A stretch of DNA of 64,000 bases, from contig OY294047.1 of assembly GCA_958510825.1 (NCBI GenBank), positions 46,111,365-46,175,364 of the forward strand, read 5' to 3'. The stretch is from Brachypterus glaber. Taxonomy: Eukaryota; Arthropoda; Insecta; Coleoptera; Kateretidae. The position numbers and the translations under genes are program-made. Below the pieces are notes generated by a model, which was not told where the DNA came from, made no database searches, and saw only the letters and a program-made list of their open reading frames with translations. Positions 23,707 to 34,508 of this stretch are shown here, one piece after another; the first letter of the stretch is position 1; each line of letters starts with the position of its first letter.

Positions 23707-23710
23707 TTAC

Positions 23711-23906
23711 GTGTAGCTCCCGTGGGTGTTGTGACACTTTCCATGCTTGCACGGTTTATGTTTACACTCATCCTTATCGTCCTTGCATGCGGCTCCCGTA
23801 AATCCCGGCGCACAATTACACTCGTACGAATCACCGACGCTTATACACTCGGCGCCGTTTCGGCACGGCTGTGACGCGCAGTGGTCCTGCTTCTCACAAT
23901 GTTCAC
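23711..23906 (-). CDS. N: Notch receptor, internal exon encoding end of EGF3, EGF4 and start of EGF5
   Basis: The exon is 196 bases, bounded by acceptor cttttcag|gt and donor ac|gtaagt. The upstream exon ends with g, and g+gt restores a glycine codon, so the two exons splice in frame across a 1.74-kb intron. The joined reading continues G-E-H-C-E (last cysteine of EGF3). EGF4 follows (KQDHCASQPCRNGAEC, then YECNCAPGFTGAACK, six cysteines). EGF5 begins with a calcium-binding type D-K-D-E-C and runs to HNTHGSYT, where the exon stops two bases into a codon. CASxPCRNGA followed one repeat later by NTHGSY is characteristic of Notch EGF4-5. The spacing between cysteines 2 and 3 of EGF5 is one residue short (CKHGKC), a form also found in other Notch EGF repeats. 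The next exon should resume within EGF5; no Cys-rich minus-strand exon is visible between here and base 1. Confidence 0.9.
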
Positions 23907-25649
23907 CTGAAAAGTACAAAATATTAATATTTGGGGAAAAAAATAGATATATTTAAATAATATCCGGCTCGAAGGACCACGAGACGTCTTAAATAATTAC
24001 AGACAGCTGTATTAACAAGTAACCAGTAATTATTGAAGCAATGGAAGGTAATCTCTGCTAAATTCTTCTATAAATTTATTCGCCTTTCTTAATCAACTTA
24101 AATCGATGACTACTGGTATCTAAAACCGACCGGTCTCGTGCATATAAATTAGAAATTAAAGTTCATATAAATTGTAAATTAAATTTTGATTAATGTTGGT
24201 CGGTTTGAGTATTTTGCTGCAAAACATGATACAAAATTTCAAAATATCAACGTGACTTTCGAGTTTGATTAAAGATCTCCACTTATTCAGTTCGTATGGT
24301 AATTTATTATTGTTATTATTAATAATAATACGCTAGATGCTTGATTTTGCGCAATAATTGAGTATCAACGTTTGATCAGGACATACAGTGGATATTATAC
24401 GGATATTATGCACGTTTAGCCCATACAAATTATATACCTACTTGAATTTATTGTTGCTGATATTTATTGATTACAGTTTCTTATTTTAGATTCTAAGATA
24501 AGAAATGTATGTTGAAATCTTTATAACTATATAAAGATAATTCTATTTTGTTATGTATTCAATGAATACCTATTAATTTATTAGATAAAGAAATAAACCA
24601 AAAATCTATTGATATGAATTTCTAGTAGTTATAGAATTCTATCTTAGGTTATCTAAAAATTTAAATTCCAATAACATAAGCCCCGGGAATCGTAAAACAT
24701 ATAAATTATATACTTAGTATTAAATAGATTAAGTATGGACCTGCGTTAAAAAAAAAAGAAACTATTTTCGGATATATAATTTACGACATGAAAAAACTAA
24801 ATGCAAATTACTAGCCACAAAATAGATTTTAAAGATAATAATGAAATATTGTAGTTTTCCTAACGTGAACCATCATGGTAGAAGGCCAGACCCATAATAC
24901 AATTGTAGCCCGGGGGAGACACTTCCAACGAATCTATAATTACGATTCTGTTATTTATTCACCGAGTTCGACCAATAAAAGGCAAAACCATTTCCAAGTT
25001 CAATCAACTATCGTGATAAATGGTCAATAAAGATCATTATTATTATTATATTGGTACTATTATGATATATACCTATACTTAGTGCAATATTAGAAGTCAA
25101 CTTTTACATATCACCAGCATTTATAGTAATAGCATAGTAACTGTTGTTTTTGCCATAATATTATTACGAATATATCAGTTGACCGCAAGGTTCGGCATTG
25201 GGACTCAATTAATTCCGAATAATTATAAATGACTATAGGAAATACTTTCCTAATAGATTATAATTATTAGAACATAAACTATGCGTTCTTGGAAATGAGG
25301 ATATTTAAAATATTCAACAATATTGACTTGTGTTATTACAGATAGTTAACTTAAAGATATATCTACGGATTCTTTGAATTGAATGCAGTATTTATCGAGT
25401 TATAACTAATTATTTACTATCTGGTAGGCTGAATCAATAGTATAAATATTTCATTATTATGTGTTTTTCTATGCTTCATAAACCATTAAATTTCTTCCGC
25501 TCGTGTTGATAGTAATTATCTTTTCCGTAATATGGCATATCGCAGGGATCAAAAACCCAGTTTAGGTATATCAATCAACTGGACTTGAATAAATCAGGAA
25601 GAAATCATATAGTACCTAGAGCACAAAGATTTTTTTTTGTAATATTTAC
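23907..25649 (-). other. Notch intron between the EGF1-3 and EGF4-5 exons (phase 1)
   Basis: This 1743-base intron has GT-AG ends in the minus orientation. It is AT-rich and holds no other recognisable exon. It does contain one plus-strand reverse-transcriptase micro-fragment (25534-25590, see separate entry), so mobile DNA has entered even this short intron. Confidence 0.85.
25534..25590 (+). pseudogene. RT-core micro-fragment inside the small Notch intron
   Basis: Frame reads GISQGSKTQFRYINQLDL, aligning to G-V-P-Q-G-S-x-L-G-P-x-L-F-x-x-Y-I-N-D-L. About 55 bases only. Weaker than the others because P and G-P are lost. Confidence 0.4.
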
Positions 25650-25930
25650 CTGTAAAACCTGGTGCACACGAGCATTGATGAGTGTCCAAAGATGTCAGTA
25701 AGCAGGTACCACCGTTCAGACATGGCCTCCTGTCGCAGGAGTTGGCGATGGGAATCTCGCAAAGGGAGGCCGAAAAACCGAGTTGACACAGACAGACGAA
25801 ACTGGGAAAGCCTCCGGACGAAACGCCTTCCCGTACCAGACATGTCCCGCCGTTCTGGCACCGCGGACGCGGTCCCGTATGGCACGGATTCAGATATTGA
25901 CAGTATTCGCCTACGAATTTGTTGGTACAA
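25650..25930 (-). CDS. N: Notch receptor, internal exon encoding end of EGF1, EGF2 and most of EGF3
   Basis: Notch is a single-pass surface receptor; its extracellular EGF repeats bind Delta/Serrate ligands. The exon is 281 bases. It is preceded by a polypyrimidine acceptor (tttgtttcag) and followed by a donor (g|gtaaat). It reads 93 whole codons without a stop, with one extra base at each end. In order: the tail of EGF1 (C-T-N-K-F-V-G-E-Y-C); EGF2 with six cysteines, starting N-P-C, then CQNGGTC, then FVCLCQLGFSASLCE; EGF3 starting with IPIANSC, then RPCLNGGTC, ending CSCAPGFT. The order and many residues match insect Notch EGF1-3; in Drosophila the equivalent words are VGDYC, CQNGGTC, LGF..SLCEI and CLNGGTC. 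EGF2 has a few extra residues (HTGPRPR) between cysteines 1 and 2. The entry phase (one base completing a codon) means another coding exon lies upstream. It is not in this window. Other EGF proteins are less likely because the next exon continues in Notch order. Confidence 0.9.
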
Positions 25931-26004
25931 CTGAAACAAACAAAAGTAACAATTAGTAACGGGAAAATATTATAAATCTAACAAACAAATCGTATAAAAG
26001 AAAA

Positions 26005-26199
26005 AGTAATGGGGTTCCACAGGGATCAATACTGGAACTCATATTTCTGACACAGGCGCTGTTAATTCGTAAAAACTAAAAGTAAACAATTATTAATTTA
26101 ATTAATTTATTATTTATTTATAATAAAAAGATTTATTAAGACTATAAAAGTAATGGGGTGCTACAAGGATCAATACTGGGCCCCAGGATATTTCTATAA
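26005..26199 (+). pseudogene. Two tandem RT-core micro-fragments, about 144-bp period
   Basis: The first (from 26011) reads GVPQGSILELIF; the second (from 26155) reads GVLQGSILGPRIFL then a stop. The shared lead-in aaaagtaatggggt shows that they are copies of one unit. Lies only 80 bases outside the Notch exon acceptor. Confidence 0.7.
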
Positions 26200-28676
26200 A
26201 TAAAACGTGACACACTACATTGATTGTTCATTTATAATATAAGCACTTTTTATAATATAAAAAGTGCTTTAAGTTCTAAACAAAAAGTACTCCACCAAGC
26301 CACCACATCAATAAAAGTACAATTAGTGGTAAAAAATGTCACGCAATAAAATATGAAAACTTTCTATCTGCAATAAATTCCAGTACTGCAATAAATTGTT
26401 CCGAGATAGAAGCAACAAAAAAATGTACATTAAAACAATAACTCAAAACGAAATTGTAAACCAGATTTCTCATTCAGCGGGCACAGTCCATGTATACCTT
26501 TTTATTTTCTTTTTTCGATTTTGAAACGGACCTAAATAGTTATACACTGGCTTATTCAAACCGAAATTTATGATGGCATTAAACAGCCTATTGAATTTCA
26601 GATGCCGAATTAACTAACTAAATAACCGCAATTAATTTTTGCGTCCGTGTCAAAAATACGATTATCAATTTGAATTTTAAATTTTTGTTTTGAACCAAAC
26701 GCAACTTTAGTTTTTGAGTAAAACGTAAATAAAAAAAATTGATTTAAAATTACAAACTCATCCTATTAAATGAAAAACTTTATTTTTAAATCTAGTTGTC
26801 CGCTGGATTAAACAATTGCGTACAACTGTCAAAGCATGATTTTCCAAGGATAGATAAAAATTCGTCGGAACCAAATTGATTCCCATGATATTTCAAAAAT
26901 TTACTTTCGACTGATCGGGTATTACGTATCATTTCTATTTATTCATCAATAGAACCAGTCTAATCAAATCATGACCCATTAAAGGCTATGACATAGGATC
27001 GTTACGATAATATCTATTTTGATTAAACATAATAAAATTAATTATAGCTTAATACAATGTTGGACAGTCATTATGGAGAAGTGAACCACTTTATTTAATA
27101 ATCAGTTTTTAATGTGGAATACCTTGTACATGCAAAATTGATATACTTACATTAATTAAAGGATGTCGGTTTATTATGTAAGCTTGAGTCTCAATTAAAA
27201 AACTCGTTCCTTGGAGTTTAGATACAGATAGAGCATAATTACAGAAAAATTTGGTTATCAGAAGGTAATTTATCTAAATTAATTAAATAATACATATAAG
27301 ATATTAAATCTTTTAATATTATTAAGTTTTTAAATATAAATTGTTTACTCATCTTCTTAGAGCCTTTGTAAAACAGTGAGATTGTTGGAAGCGATATCTA
27401 GCATTAGAATAGTGCGTTTCTTATAGTTAAAGATAATACTAAGATAATAATATGCAGTGTTTTATTTTCAAGAGTAATTGATATCGTTTCTTATGATGTT
27501 TTTTTGCACTTGAAGCAAGATATAAATATAGAGTAGGTAAAAAGCCTTTTTATAAGAATTTCCAGTTACACAACTTATCTAATGATATAATTCTATTTAT
27601 TTATTTTCTTTATAGAACTGCAATAGCAAAAAGTATATTTTCAATATCCGTGCGAAAATAGATAAGTTGCAAGACAAAGAATTGTTGTGAGGTCAAAATA
27701 TGCTTTGCTAAGCAAAACACAGCAACGAGTTTATATTTTTTTGGCGCCCAACAATTTTTCTCGTTTATCTAAACCTGCTCCTACATCTAGGACTATGCTG
27801 ACTAGTTTTCATTTTATCAACAAGATTCTATGGAAAATATGACAGAAAGAGATATAACTAATTAAATAAATGCCTTGTAAACATTTTGCAGTGTTTATCT
27901 TTACCATATCAGTTCTTCGATTTAAAACTTATCGATGACATCGAAGAAAAGAATGTAGCGCCAATTGGCAAATAATTTTGACAATAAATTCTGTTGTTAA
28001 CAATTGAATAATTCAAGGTTGCCTGCGATTATCATCTCGTCGATCCGGAACCATTTAATATGGCGTCCACAGATCGCAGCCGTGTCGATGTGGAATAATA
28101 AACGATTCTTGATGCTCCATTGTTATTCGCCTAGTGTTATCGCGAAATAATTTCACGGTCCAATCGCGGAATCGCCGAAAATAAAGAAACGTATATACGG
28201 AGATTTCACGGTTTGATGAAGTCCAATGAAAACGACAGCGAATTACCCAATGTAAATAATTATTATGCTTTTTAAGTAAGTATGTTTACTGAATATGTAA
28301 TTTATTTTTGATCGAAGAGATGGATTGTACGTTTACCGGTTTTCAAGATTTATGGTTACAAAAATTATATCTTTTGCTTAGGGGTTCTGCTTGGCACATC
28401 CTCATTTGGATGGGAAAGTTTCAGTATGTTGAAGAAAAAAAAATTACTGTTTGAAAAAATATAATATAGATGATAACATTTATATTTTCGACCAAATTGA
28501 AATCTCAAAAACGCTTATATGACTGAATTGTGAACATTGTACTTTTTAACTGTTTTAAGCATACAATGTATTATATTATCAATGTCGTTTTTTAGTGTAT
28601 TATTCAATTGAAAATACTATTTAGTGAATTCAGTGAATAGTTCATTTATCTATTTATCCACGAAAAAACGTACGTG
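26200..28676. other. AT-rich intron with one GC-richer island
   Basis: Nothing repetitive recognised except the small palindrome aagcacttttt-ataat-aaaaagtgctt near 26240. At about 28015-28240 base composition and CpG content rise (gattatcatctcgtcgatcc, cggtccaatcgcggaatcgc) without an open frame or repeat match. That island is considered in the findings. Confidence 0.35.
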
Positions 28677-29759
28677 TACACTAGGGTGCCCAGTCAAATT
28701 TAAAAAATAAATAAAAAATAACTTTTTAGGGCCTTTAGGTCAAAAACCAACCCTTATTTTTTTTAGATTTTTTAAAAATATTTAGAGATCGCGCCCGGCG
28801 GTTTTTTGAGAAAGAAAACATGTTATTAGAAGAAAATAATTACCATTTTACATTAAAAAATGGCTTTACCAAGTTAAAAACATTGCAAAAATTGAAGTAT
28901 GAAGCTTATTTGTTTCAAAAAAGGTTACTTAGAAAATTTTCTTAAGGGTCATTTTTTTTAGAAACTCGTTATCAAGTACTAATTAACGCCCAATATTTAT
29001 TTTTTTAAGAATAAGAACAGGATGTCCAAAAAAAATTACAAATCCTCTAAAATGTAAAAAAAATCACTATATTTCGATAAAAGAGATGATATTTGGCCAA
29101 AAAGCATAATAATATGTACAAATTGCTTTGAAATGTGTTTATTTTTATAACTGGGTGTTGCGGTTTTTTTTTTTTCAGATTTTTAAAAATAAATTTCCTA
29201 TACTTTTCTTCAAAAAAAAAACTTTATATAATGTGTTTTACTACATAATACAACATACTAAAAGGCATTTTGAAAAAAAAAATTATTTGCTACAAAATTG
29301 ATATTTTATTGCAATTTAATGCATTTTTTTTAACTTTTATTGAGATATTTAATTATTTTTTGGACACCCTGTACTTTTTTTCAAAAAAGTAAATATAATA
29401 ATATTGAAGAATACCCTAGAAAAAAAGAACTCTAGAAAAAAGTGCATTTTTTTCTAGCCTTTGTTAACCTCTAGTGTCAATTTTTAGCATTTTTACCCCA
29501 TAAAAAAATCCGGTTTATTTTTTTAGAGGGGCATAAAAATTGAGAATATTCATTTTTTATCCAGAAACACATTATTGTTCCATAAACGCCCAATATCAAA
29601 GTTTATATATCCTTAAAAATAAAAAAAAAACCCTTTACATAATTGTCTATTTAAAAAAACGCCGGGCGGGACCTCTAAATATTTTTAAAAAAAATCTAAA
29701 GGAACAATTTTGAGGGGTGGGACCCAAACAATTCCATATATCCCAGGCACCCTAGTGTA
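28677..29759. mobile_element. TA-flanked long foldback element, CACTAGGGTGCC ends, 1.08 kb
   Basis: ta|cactagggtgccca and ggcaccctagtg|ta are inverted termini at TA. The inner arms also pair (tctaaatatttttaaaaaa; cgcccggcgg / cgccgggcgg). The centre is A/T-rich with no transposase. The frame at 29696-29971 overlaps the right end by chance. Confidence 0.8.
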
Positions 29760-30132
29760 CACTGCACATATCTTTGCGTAACTGAAAATCCACGTAATGG
29801 TGTCTGAAGAAAACTATCTGTCTGAATTTGGTTGGTTTTATTTGAAAGTGAATGGATATAGTGGTCGTATAATTTTTTTTTAATTCCCATAGACGGTGGC
29901 CAATAAAAAATATTACCATACTCAAAAGTGATTACATAAATAAATACGCCATAAAGTTTATTCTTTTTCACAACGGTTAATTGCAGATAAAACTTTACAT
30001 CGAGTTTTCTTTTTTAATTAATTGCATTTTATGGAACTCTTCAGTGCACACAAAATGGAACTCTTATGGAACTCTTCAGTGCACACAAAATATTGTTTAC
30101 ACCAAGGGAATAGTATAAATATTAAAATACCA

Positions 30133-31032
30133 GAACTCGATACAATCTTTTTCTACATTCCTACTTTTAAGTCTAAAAATAGGTGGTTTCGGTGAACTTA
30201 CCGGACACAAAAAATAACGCCAATCTTGTACTAATTTTTCACTGTAATTCTAAAACTAACAATTATAAATAATTCTGAATGCGGAAAATGTTGTTTTTTA
30301 TCTAGAACAAATTTATATGTAAAAATAACTGTTTATTTTACAAAGAATGATGACAGATTACATCTTTCTAACTTCGTGAATGTATGTTTCTAACTTCGTG
30401 TATGTTTGTAAAAAAATGCAGCGTTGTCAGATGTAAGTATTAGATATTAGCGGTGTGGGTATTACGGCCGAACATCATACGGCCGAAAGCGAGGTTTGTA
30501 GTAGCAGCACTGATTTCAGTGGCTTTCTTACTATTCTCTGGAAATTAATAAATATAATAAAATAATTGTTGAAATTTTTATAATAAAAAATTGTTAAAAT
30601 ACTCACGAATTTCTGGTTAGTGTTTTTTTTAATGGGTGTGTTGGTTTACGTTAAAAATGGTTTGGTTTGGTAGTTTGCTGGTTTGGTTTTTTTTTTTTTT
30701 AATAGGAGGCGTTGGTTAACGTTAACAATGGTTTGGTTTGGTAGTTTGCTGGTTTGGTGTTTTTTTTTTAATGGGAGGCGTTGGTTTACGTTTGTGTTTT
30801 TTTTTATAATAAAATTATAGTTTTTGATTGCTTTTTGTACATTTTTAATATAAACCTCAGAAAAAAACGTTTTCAATATATGCACAATCTGACAACGCTG
30901 TTTATTTATTATTTAGCAGGGTCCTAATTTGAAGTAGAGAAGCAGAAGAAGAAGATAAATGTACTTAAAAATGCACAAAATTCGGACTTTTTTAAATTAA
31001 TTTCTCGCTAATTTGTGAGTAATCCGCAATTC
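30133..31032. repeat. Tandem duplication, copy 1 (900 bp)
   Basis: Begins gaactcgatacaatcttttt and ends in tgtgagtaatccgcaatt. Differs from copy 2 by only scattered bases, plus an internal expansion: a block of about 72 bp (tttggtagtttgctggtttg, T-run, aggcgttggttaacgtt) is present twice (about 30652-30790) but collapsed in copy 2. The minus frame 30646-30885 is this expansion. Confidence 0.9.
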
Positions 31033-31786
31033 GAACTCGATACAATCTTTTTCTACATTCCTACTTTTAAGTCTAAAATAGGTGGTTTCGGTGAACTTAC
31101 CGGACACAAAAAATAACGCCAATCTTGTACTAATTTTTCACTGTAATGCTAAAACTAACAATTATAAATAATTCTGAATGCGGAAAATGTTGTTTTTTAT
31201 CTAGAACAAATTTATATGTAAAAATAACTGTTTATTTTACAAAGAATGATGACAGATTACATGTTTCTAACTTCGTGAATGTATGTTTCTAACTTCGTGT
31301 ATGTTTGTAAAAAAATGCAGCGTTGTCAGATGTAAGTATTAGATATTAGCGGTGTGGGTATTACGGCCGAACATCATACGGCCGAAAGCGAGGTTTGTAC
31401 TAGCAGCACTGATTTCAGTGGCTCTCTTACTATTCTCTGGAAATTAATAAATATAATAAAATAATTGTTGAAATTTTTATAATAAAAAATTGTTAAAATA
31501 CTCACGAATTTCTGGTTAGTGTTTTTTTTTAATGGGTGTGTTGGTTTACGTTTGTGTTTTTTTTATAATAACATTATAGTTTTTGATTGCTTTTTGTACA
31601 TTTTTAATATAAACCTCAGAAAAAAAGTTTTCAATATATGCACAATCTGACAACGCTGTTTATTTATTATTTAGCAGGGTCCTAAATTGAAGTAGAAAAG
31701 CAGAAGAAGAAGATAAATGTACTTAAAAATGCACAAAATTCGGACTTTTTTAAATTAATTTCTCGCTAATTTGTGAGTAATCCGCA
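31033..31786. repeat. Tandem duplication, copy 2 (754 bp)
   Basis: Same start (gaactcgatacaatcttttt) and same end (tgtgagtaatccgca) as copy 1, head to tail. Near-identical outside the missing block, including tacggccgaacatcatacgg. Could be a two-unit segment of a satellite or a recent unequal exchange. Confidence 0.9.
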
Positions 31787-31959
31787 TTTTTTTTTTTGCA
31801 AAAATACTATTTAAGGTAAGTACTTTTTTTTGGTTTAAAAAAAAATTGAGAATTCGTGTGGCCGGTAAGTTCACCGGCCCCAAATAGGTATCTAAAACGT
31901 TCATAATATTGATTTAATTGCAAAATAGCAACTTATATTTGTCAGTACTTTCCTTACAT

Positions 31960-32222
31960 TTTTTTTTGTTTAACCTCGTACTATTCTACTTAATTAAGCA
32001 TCCCCTAAGTCCGGGACTTGTGTGGGCTAGTAGTAGAGGGAACCACCGGCTTTAATTGACTTTCGAACCAATTTATAGGGAGTGTCCGCTTCACTTACGC
32101 CTTCGGCAAATTTCCATTATTAATTAACTGAAAAAGGCAAATCGGCGCCGGTGAGAATCGAACTCAAACTATTTGGGTATTAAACTCGTCAAGTACGACG
32201 CGGTAGTCCACTACACCAATCC
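31960..32222 (-). mobile_element. tRNA-headed SINE-like element
   Basis: Read on the minus strand, the head has an A-box-like ggtgtagtggactaccgcg (32202-32220) and a B-box gagttcgattctcacc (32150-32165) at tRNA-like spacing. An anticodon-arm-like cgtc-gtactt-gacg lies between. A roughly 180-base unrelated body follows and ends in an A-rich tail (aaacaaaaaaaaatg) at about 31960-31975. This is SINE architecture. It is not an intact tRNA: the acceptor stem does not close. Flanking duplication not found. Confidence 0.5.
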
Positions 32223-32233
32223 TCCCCGTAAGG

Positions 32234-32826
32234 TCGACTCGGAAAATAGTACTTTTCCGAGACCTTTATTAATGGGCGAGGCACGAAGTGCCGAGATCAT
32301 TTATATGTCGAGGAAAAGAACCAGTTTCCGAGAGACCTGTACACTATTTTATTCGCAACCGTTTTTATTTAAAAATAAAGTACTATTTTTTTTGAAAACT
32401 AGATGTTTGAATTTAAATGAAGAAAATAATACTATAATACTTTTTAGTTCTTTTCATATTTACTCACAAGTCACCGTTTATAACTTTTATTATCCTTCTC
32501 TGTCTCAAAAATAAAAAACATTGACTAAAACTGTACATTTAAGTTTTTTAAACGTAATGTATTAGATTATATTCGTGTTTATCATGACAGCAGCAGTTCG
32601 GCCATCTTGGTTTAAGCATTAATAATAGTATTTTAATCGGTGGCGCCATCTAGCGGAAATTAATGATTTAAATAGCAGACCAGTAATAATTAGTTTACTG
32701 GTCTCTGTTTTTCATTACAGGTCAGGTCAAGGCGTGGAAAACAGTGGGACAAGAAACCACGTACTTCCCAAACTTTATTAATACATGTAATGTATGTATT
32801 ACATACACAGTTGCGAATAAATGTAT
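32234..32826. mobile_element. Dispersed repeat R1, copy 2 (uninterrupted)
   Basis: Inverted relative to 19825-20725. Contains the empty target attttattcgcaacc for the MITE found in copy 1, plus tattaatacatgtaatgtat. The open frames 32173-32514 and 32744-32986 fall largely inside this repeat and give no recognised protein. Confidence 0.7.
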
Positions 32827-32933
32827 ATTAAAAGATCCGATCTTTTCCTACGTTAACTTTTTAGGTGATGGAAACGTTCATAATATTGTTTTCATTCAAA
32901 ATAGCAACTTACATATTTATCAGTTTTTCTCCT

Positions 32934-32993
32934 GGGATCCCTCAAGTTATAATAACAGATCCTGTATTTCAATTGATACTGGCTAGAGGATAA
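32934..32993 (+). pseudogene. RT-core micro-fragment
   Basis: Frame reads GIPQVIITDPVFQLILARG then stop, aligning to GVPQ(G)SIL(G)P-x-x-F. Both glycines are changed. Confidence 0.45.
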
Positions 32994-33191
32994 TAAAGTT
33001 TGATTACGATATCAAGCTACAATGAAATACTATGTGAAATATCGTTAATTGGCAACATGTTAAAAATTAATTTATATCATACAGTATAATTGTCATTTTC
33101 ATGGCCTACTCTTGTTCTCGCGTTAATATATCTCGAGACGGTAAAGGTTAATGGTTAACTAGTGTGTTAAAAATAAAATAAGCAATACAGG

Positions 33192-33790
33192 CAGTGTCGG
33201 ACTGGACAGATAATAAAGTGAGAAAAATCTCACGGGGCCCCTCATACACTCAGAGAAAAATCGTTGTAAAATCAAACAAAAGTCATATGATTTAAAAGAA
33301 AACCAATATGTTTTTGCTCCGACAGTGTTTTTTATTAATTCAAAAAGATATTTTTTAATTTTATAAGTCATTGTAAAAATAAAAATATTCATTGTAATTT
33401 GAAAAATGATTCCTTTTAAATCATTTGTAAACTAGAAATGATTTGAATACAAAAACTGGTTATTTTAAAAAGAATTCTTTTAATATATTGATATTTTTCG
33501 ACAATATAAAGAGAAATATTATAATTTTATTAAGAAAACATTAAAATAAGAAAGTAAGGGACAATACTTTTACTTTAAAGTGAAAAACGTTTTGGTGTAA
33601 AAATTATTTTTTTAAATTAATATTATTCATAACTAAAACGTAAAGTTTTTACTTTTAGTATTTTAAAAGGCGTTTTTTTTTAATTTAAAATAATTTCTTA
33701 TTGATTTTACAAGATGATATTTTTCTGAGTGTACTTTGGGGCCCCCTGACGGGCAATGTTTATTTTTTTTCAGGGTGGACCTTCTTTTTT
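33192..33790. mobile_element. TA-flanked MITE inserted in an older element
   Basis: 33245-33733: ta|cactcagagaaaaat and atttttctgagtg|ta are inverted ends at TA (489 bp). The bases outside (acggggcccct / ttggggccccct) look like one interrupted host element beginning cagtgtcggactggacag (33191). No coding content; the frame 33159-33392 is not supported. Confidence 0.75.
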
Positions 33791-34508
33791 TTAGTAATTT
33801 TTTTTTTTAATCATCGAAACTTCTGGCAGGGGTAAAAATTTTGGTGATGAGCTTTGTTTGTTTTTTAGTCATCAAAATTTTTGGGAGAAAAAAATTGCAA
33901 ATAATTGATTATAGTAATGCGCATGAAATTAGTTTTTGCTTGAAGGTTTCAAAAAAATTTACTTCTATGGTCTGTTTCATCAAGCAAGATAGTAAATTAA
34001 AAATCGCACAGTGAGTATTTTCAAAACAGATTCAAATATTAGATGTGCGAATATACTGCGTAGTTTATTTTATAAAATATAACTATATTCTTTACACAAA
34101 CATATACTATTCAAACCTGTTGTAAAAATATTTACTGTGCGATTTTTAATTTACTATCTTGCTTGATTAAACAGACTATAGGAAAAAATATAAAAGCAAA
34201 AAAATAGTAATATCATGTTTGGCTACATCGTTTTGGCGTATTAGAAGAAGAACTTAAAGCTTGCACAATAAAAGCAAATAATTGATTATAGTAATGCGCA
34301 TGAAATTAGTCTTTGCTTGAAGGTTTCGCGGCTAGCTGCTTTCGAGCATCCTAATTGGTTCACTTTGTTATTTTGTTAATATCAATTTGTTTTCAAGCAA
34401 AAAATTAATTTGCAGCTCATTTCCAGTTATGTTTTGCAAATTAATTTTCTTTGGATACCTTGGCAAGTTCAAAAACACTTGACTATATATACTTTTCGTA
34501 GCATTCCA
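33791..34508. other. AT-rich stretch with duplicated words
   Basis: The block ataattgattatagtaatgc (followed by gcatgaaattagt..tttgcttgaaggttt) occurs at about 33901 and 34280, separated by about 380 bp. A pair gtctgtttcatcaagcaaga / tcttgcttgattaaacagac (about 33970 and 34157) forms an inverted repeat. It looks like a decayed element with internal duplication. Confidence 0.45.

Larger units (their letters stand above)
1..23710 (-). other. Partial large Notch intron downstream of the EGF5-start exon
   Basis: Starts with a good donor (gtaag, read on the minus strand at 23706-23710) and has no recognisable partner exon before base 1. Its length is therefore more than 23.7 kb if the gene continues past the window edge. 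A scan for minus-strand cysteine-rich sequence with the EGF patterns C-x-N-G-G-x-C or C-x-C-x-x-G found nothing further. The contents are the mobile elements listed separately plus AT-rich filler. Confidence 0.6.
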
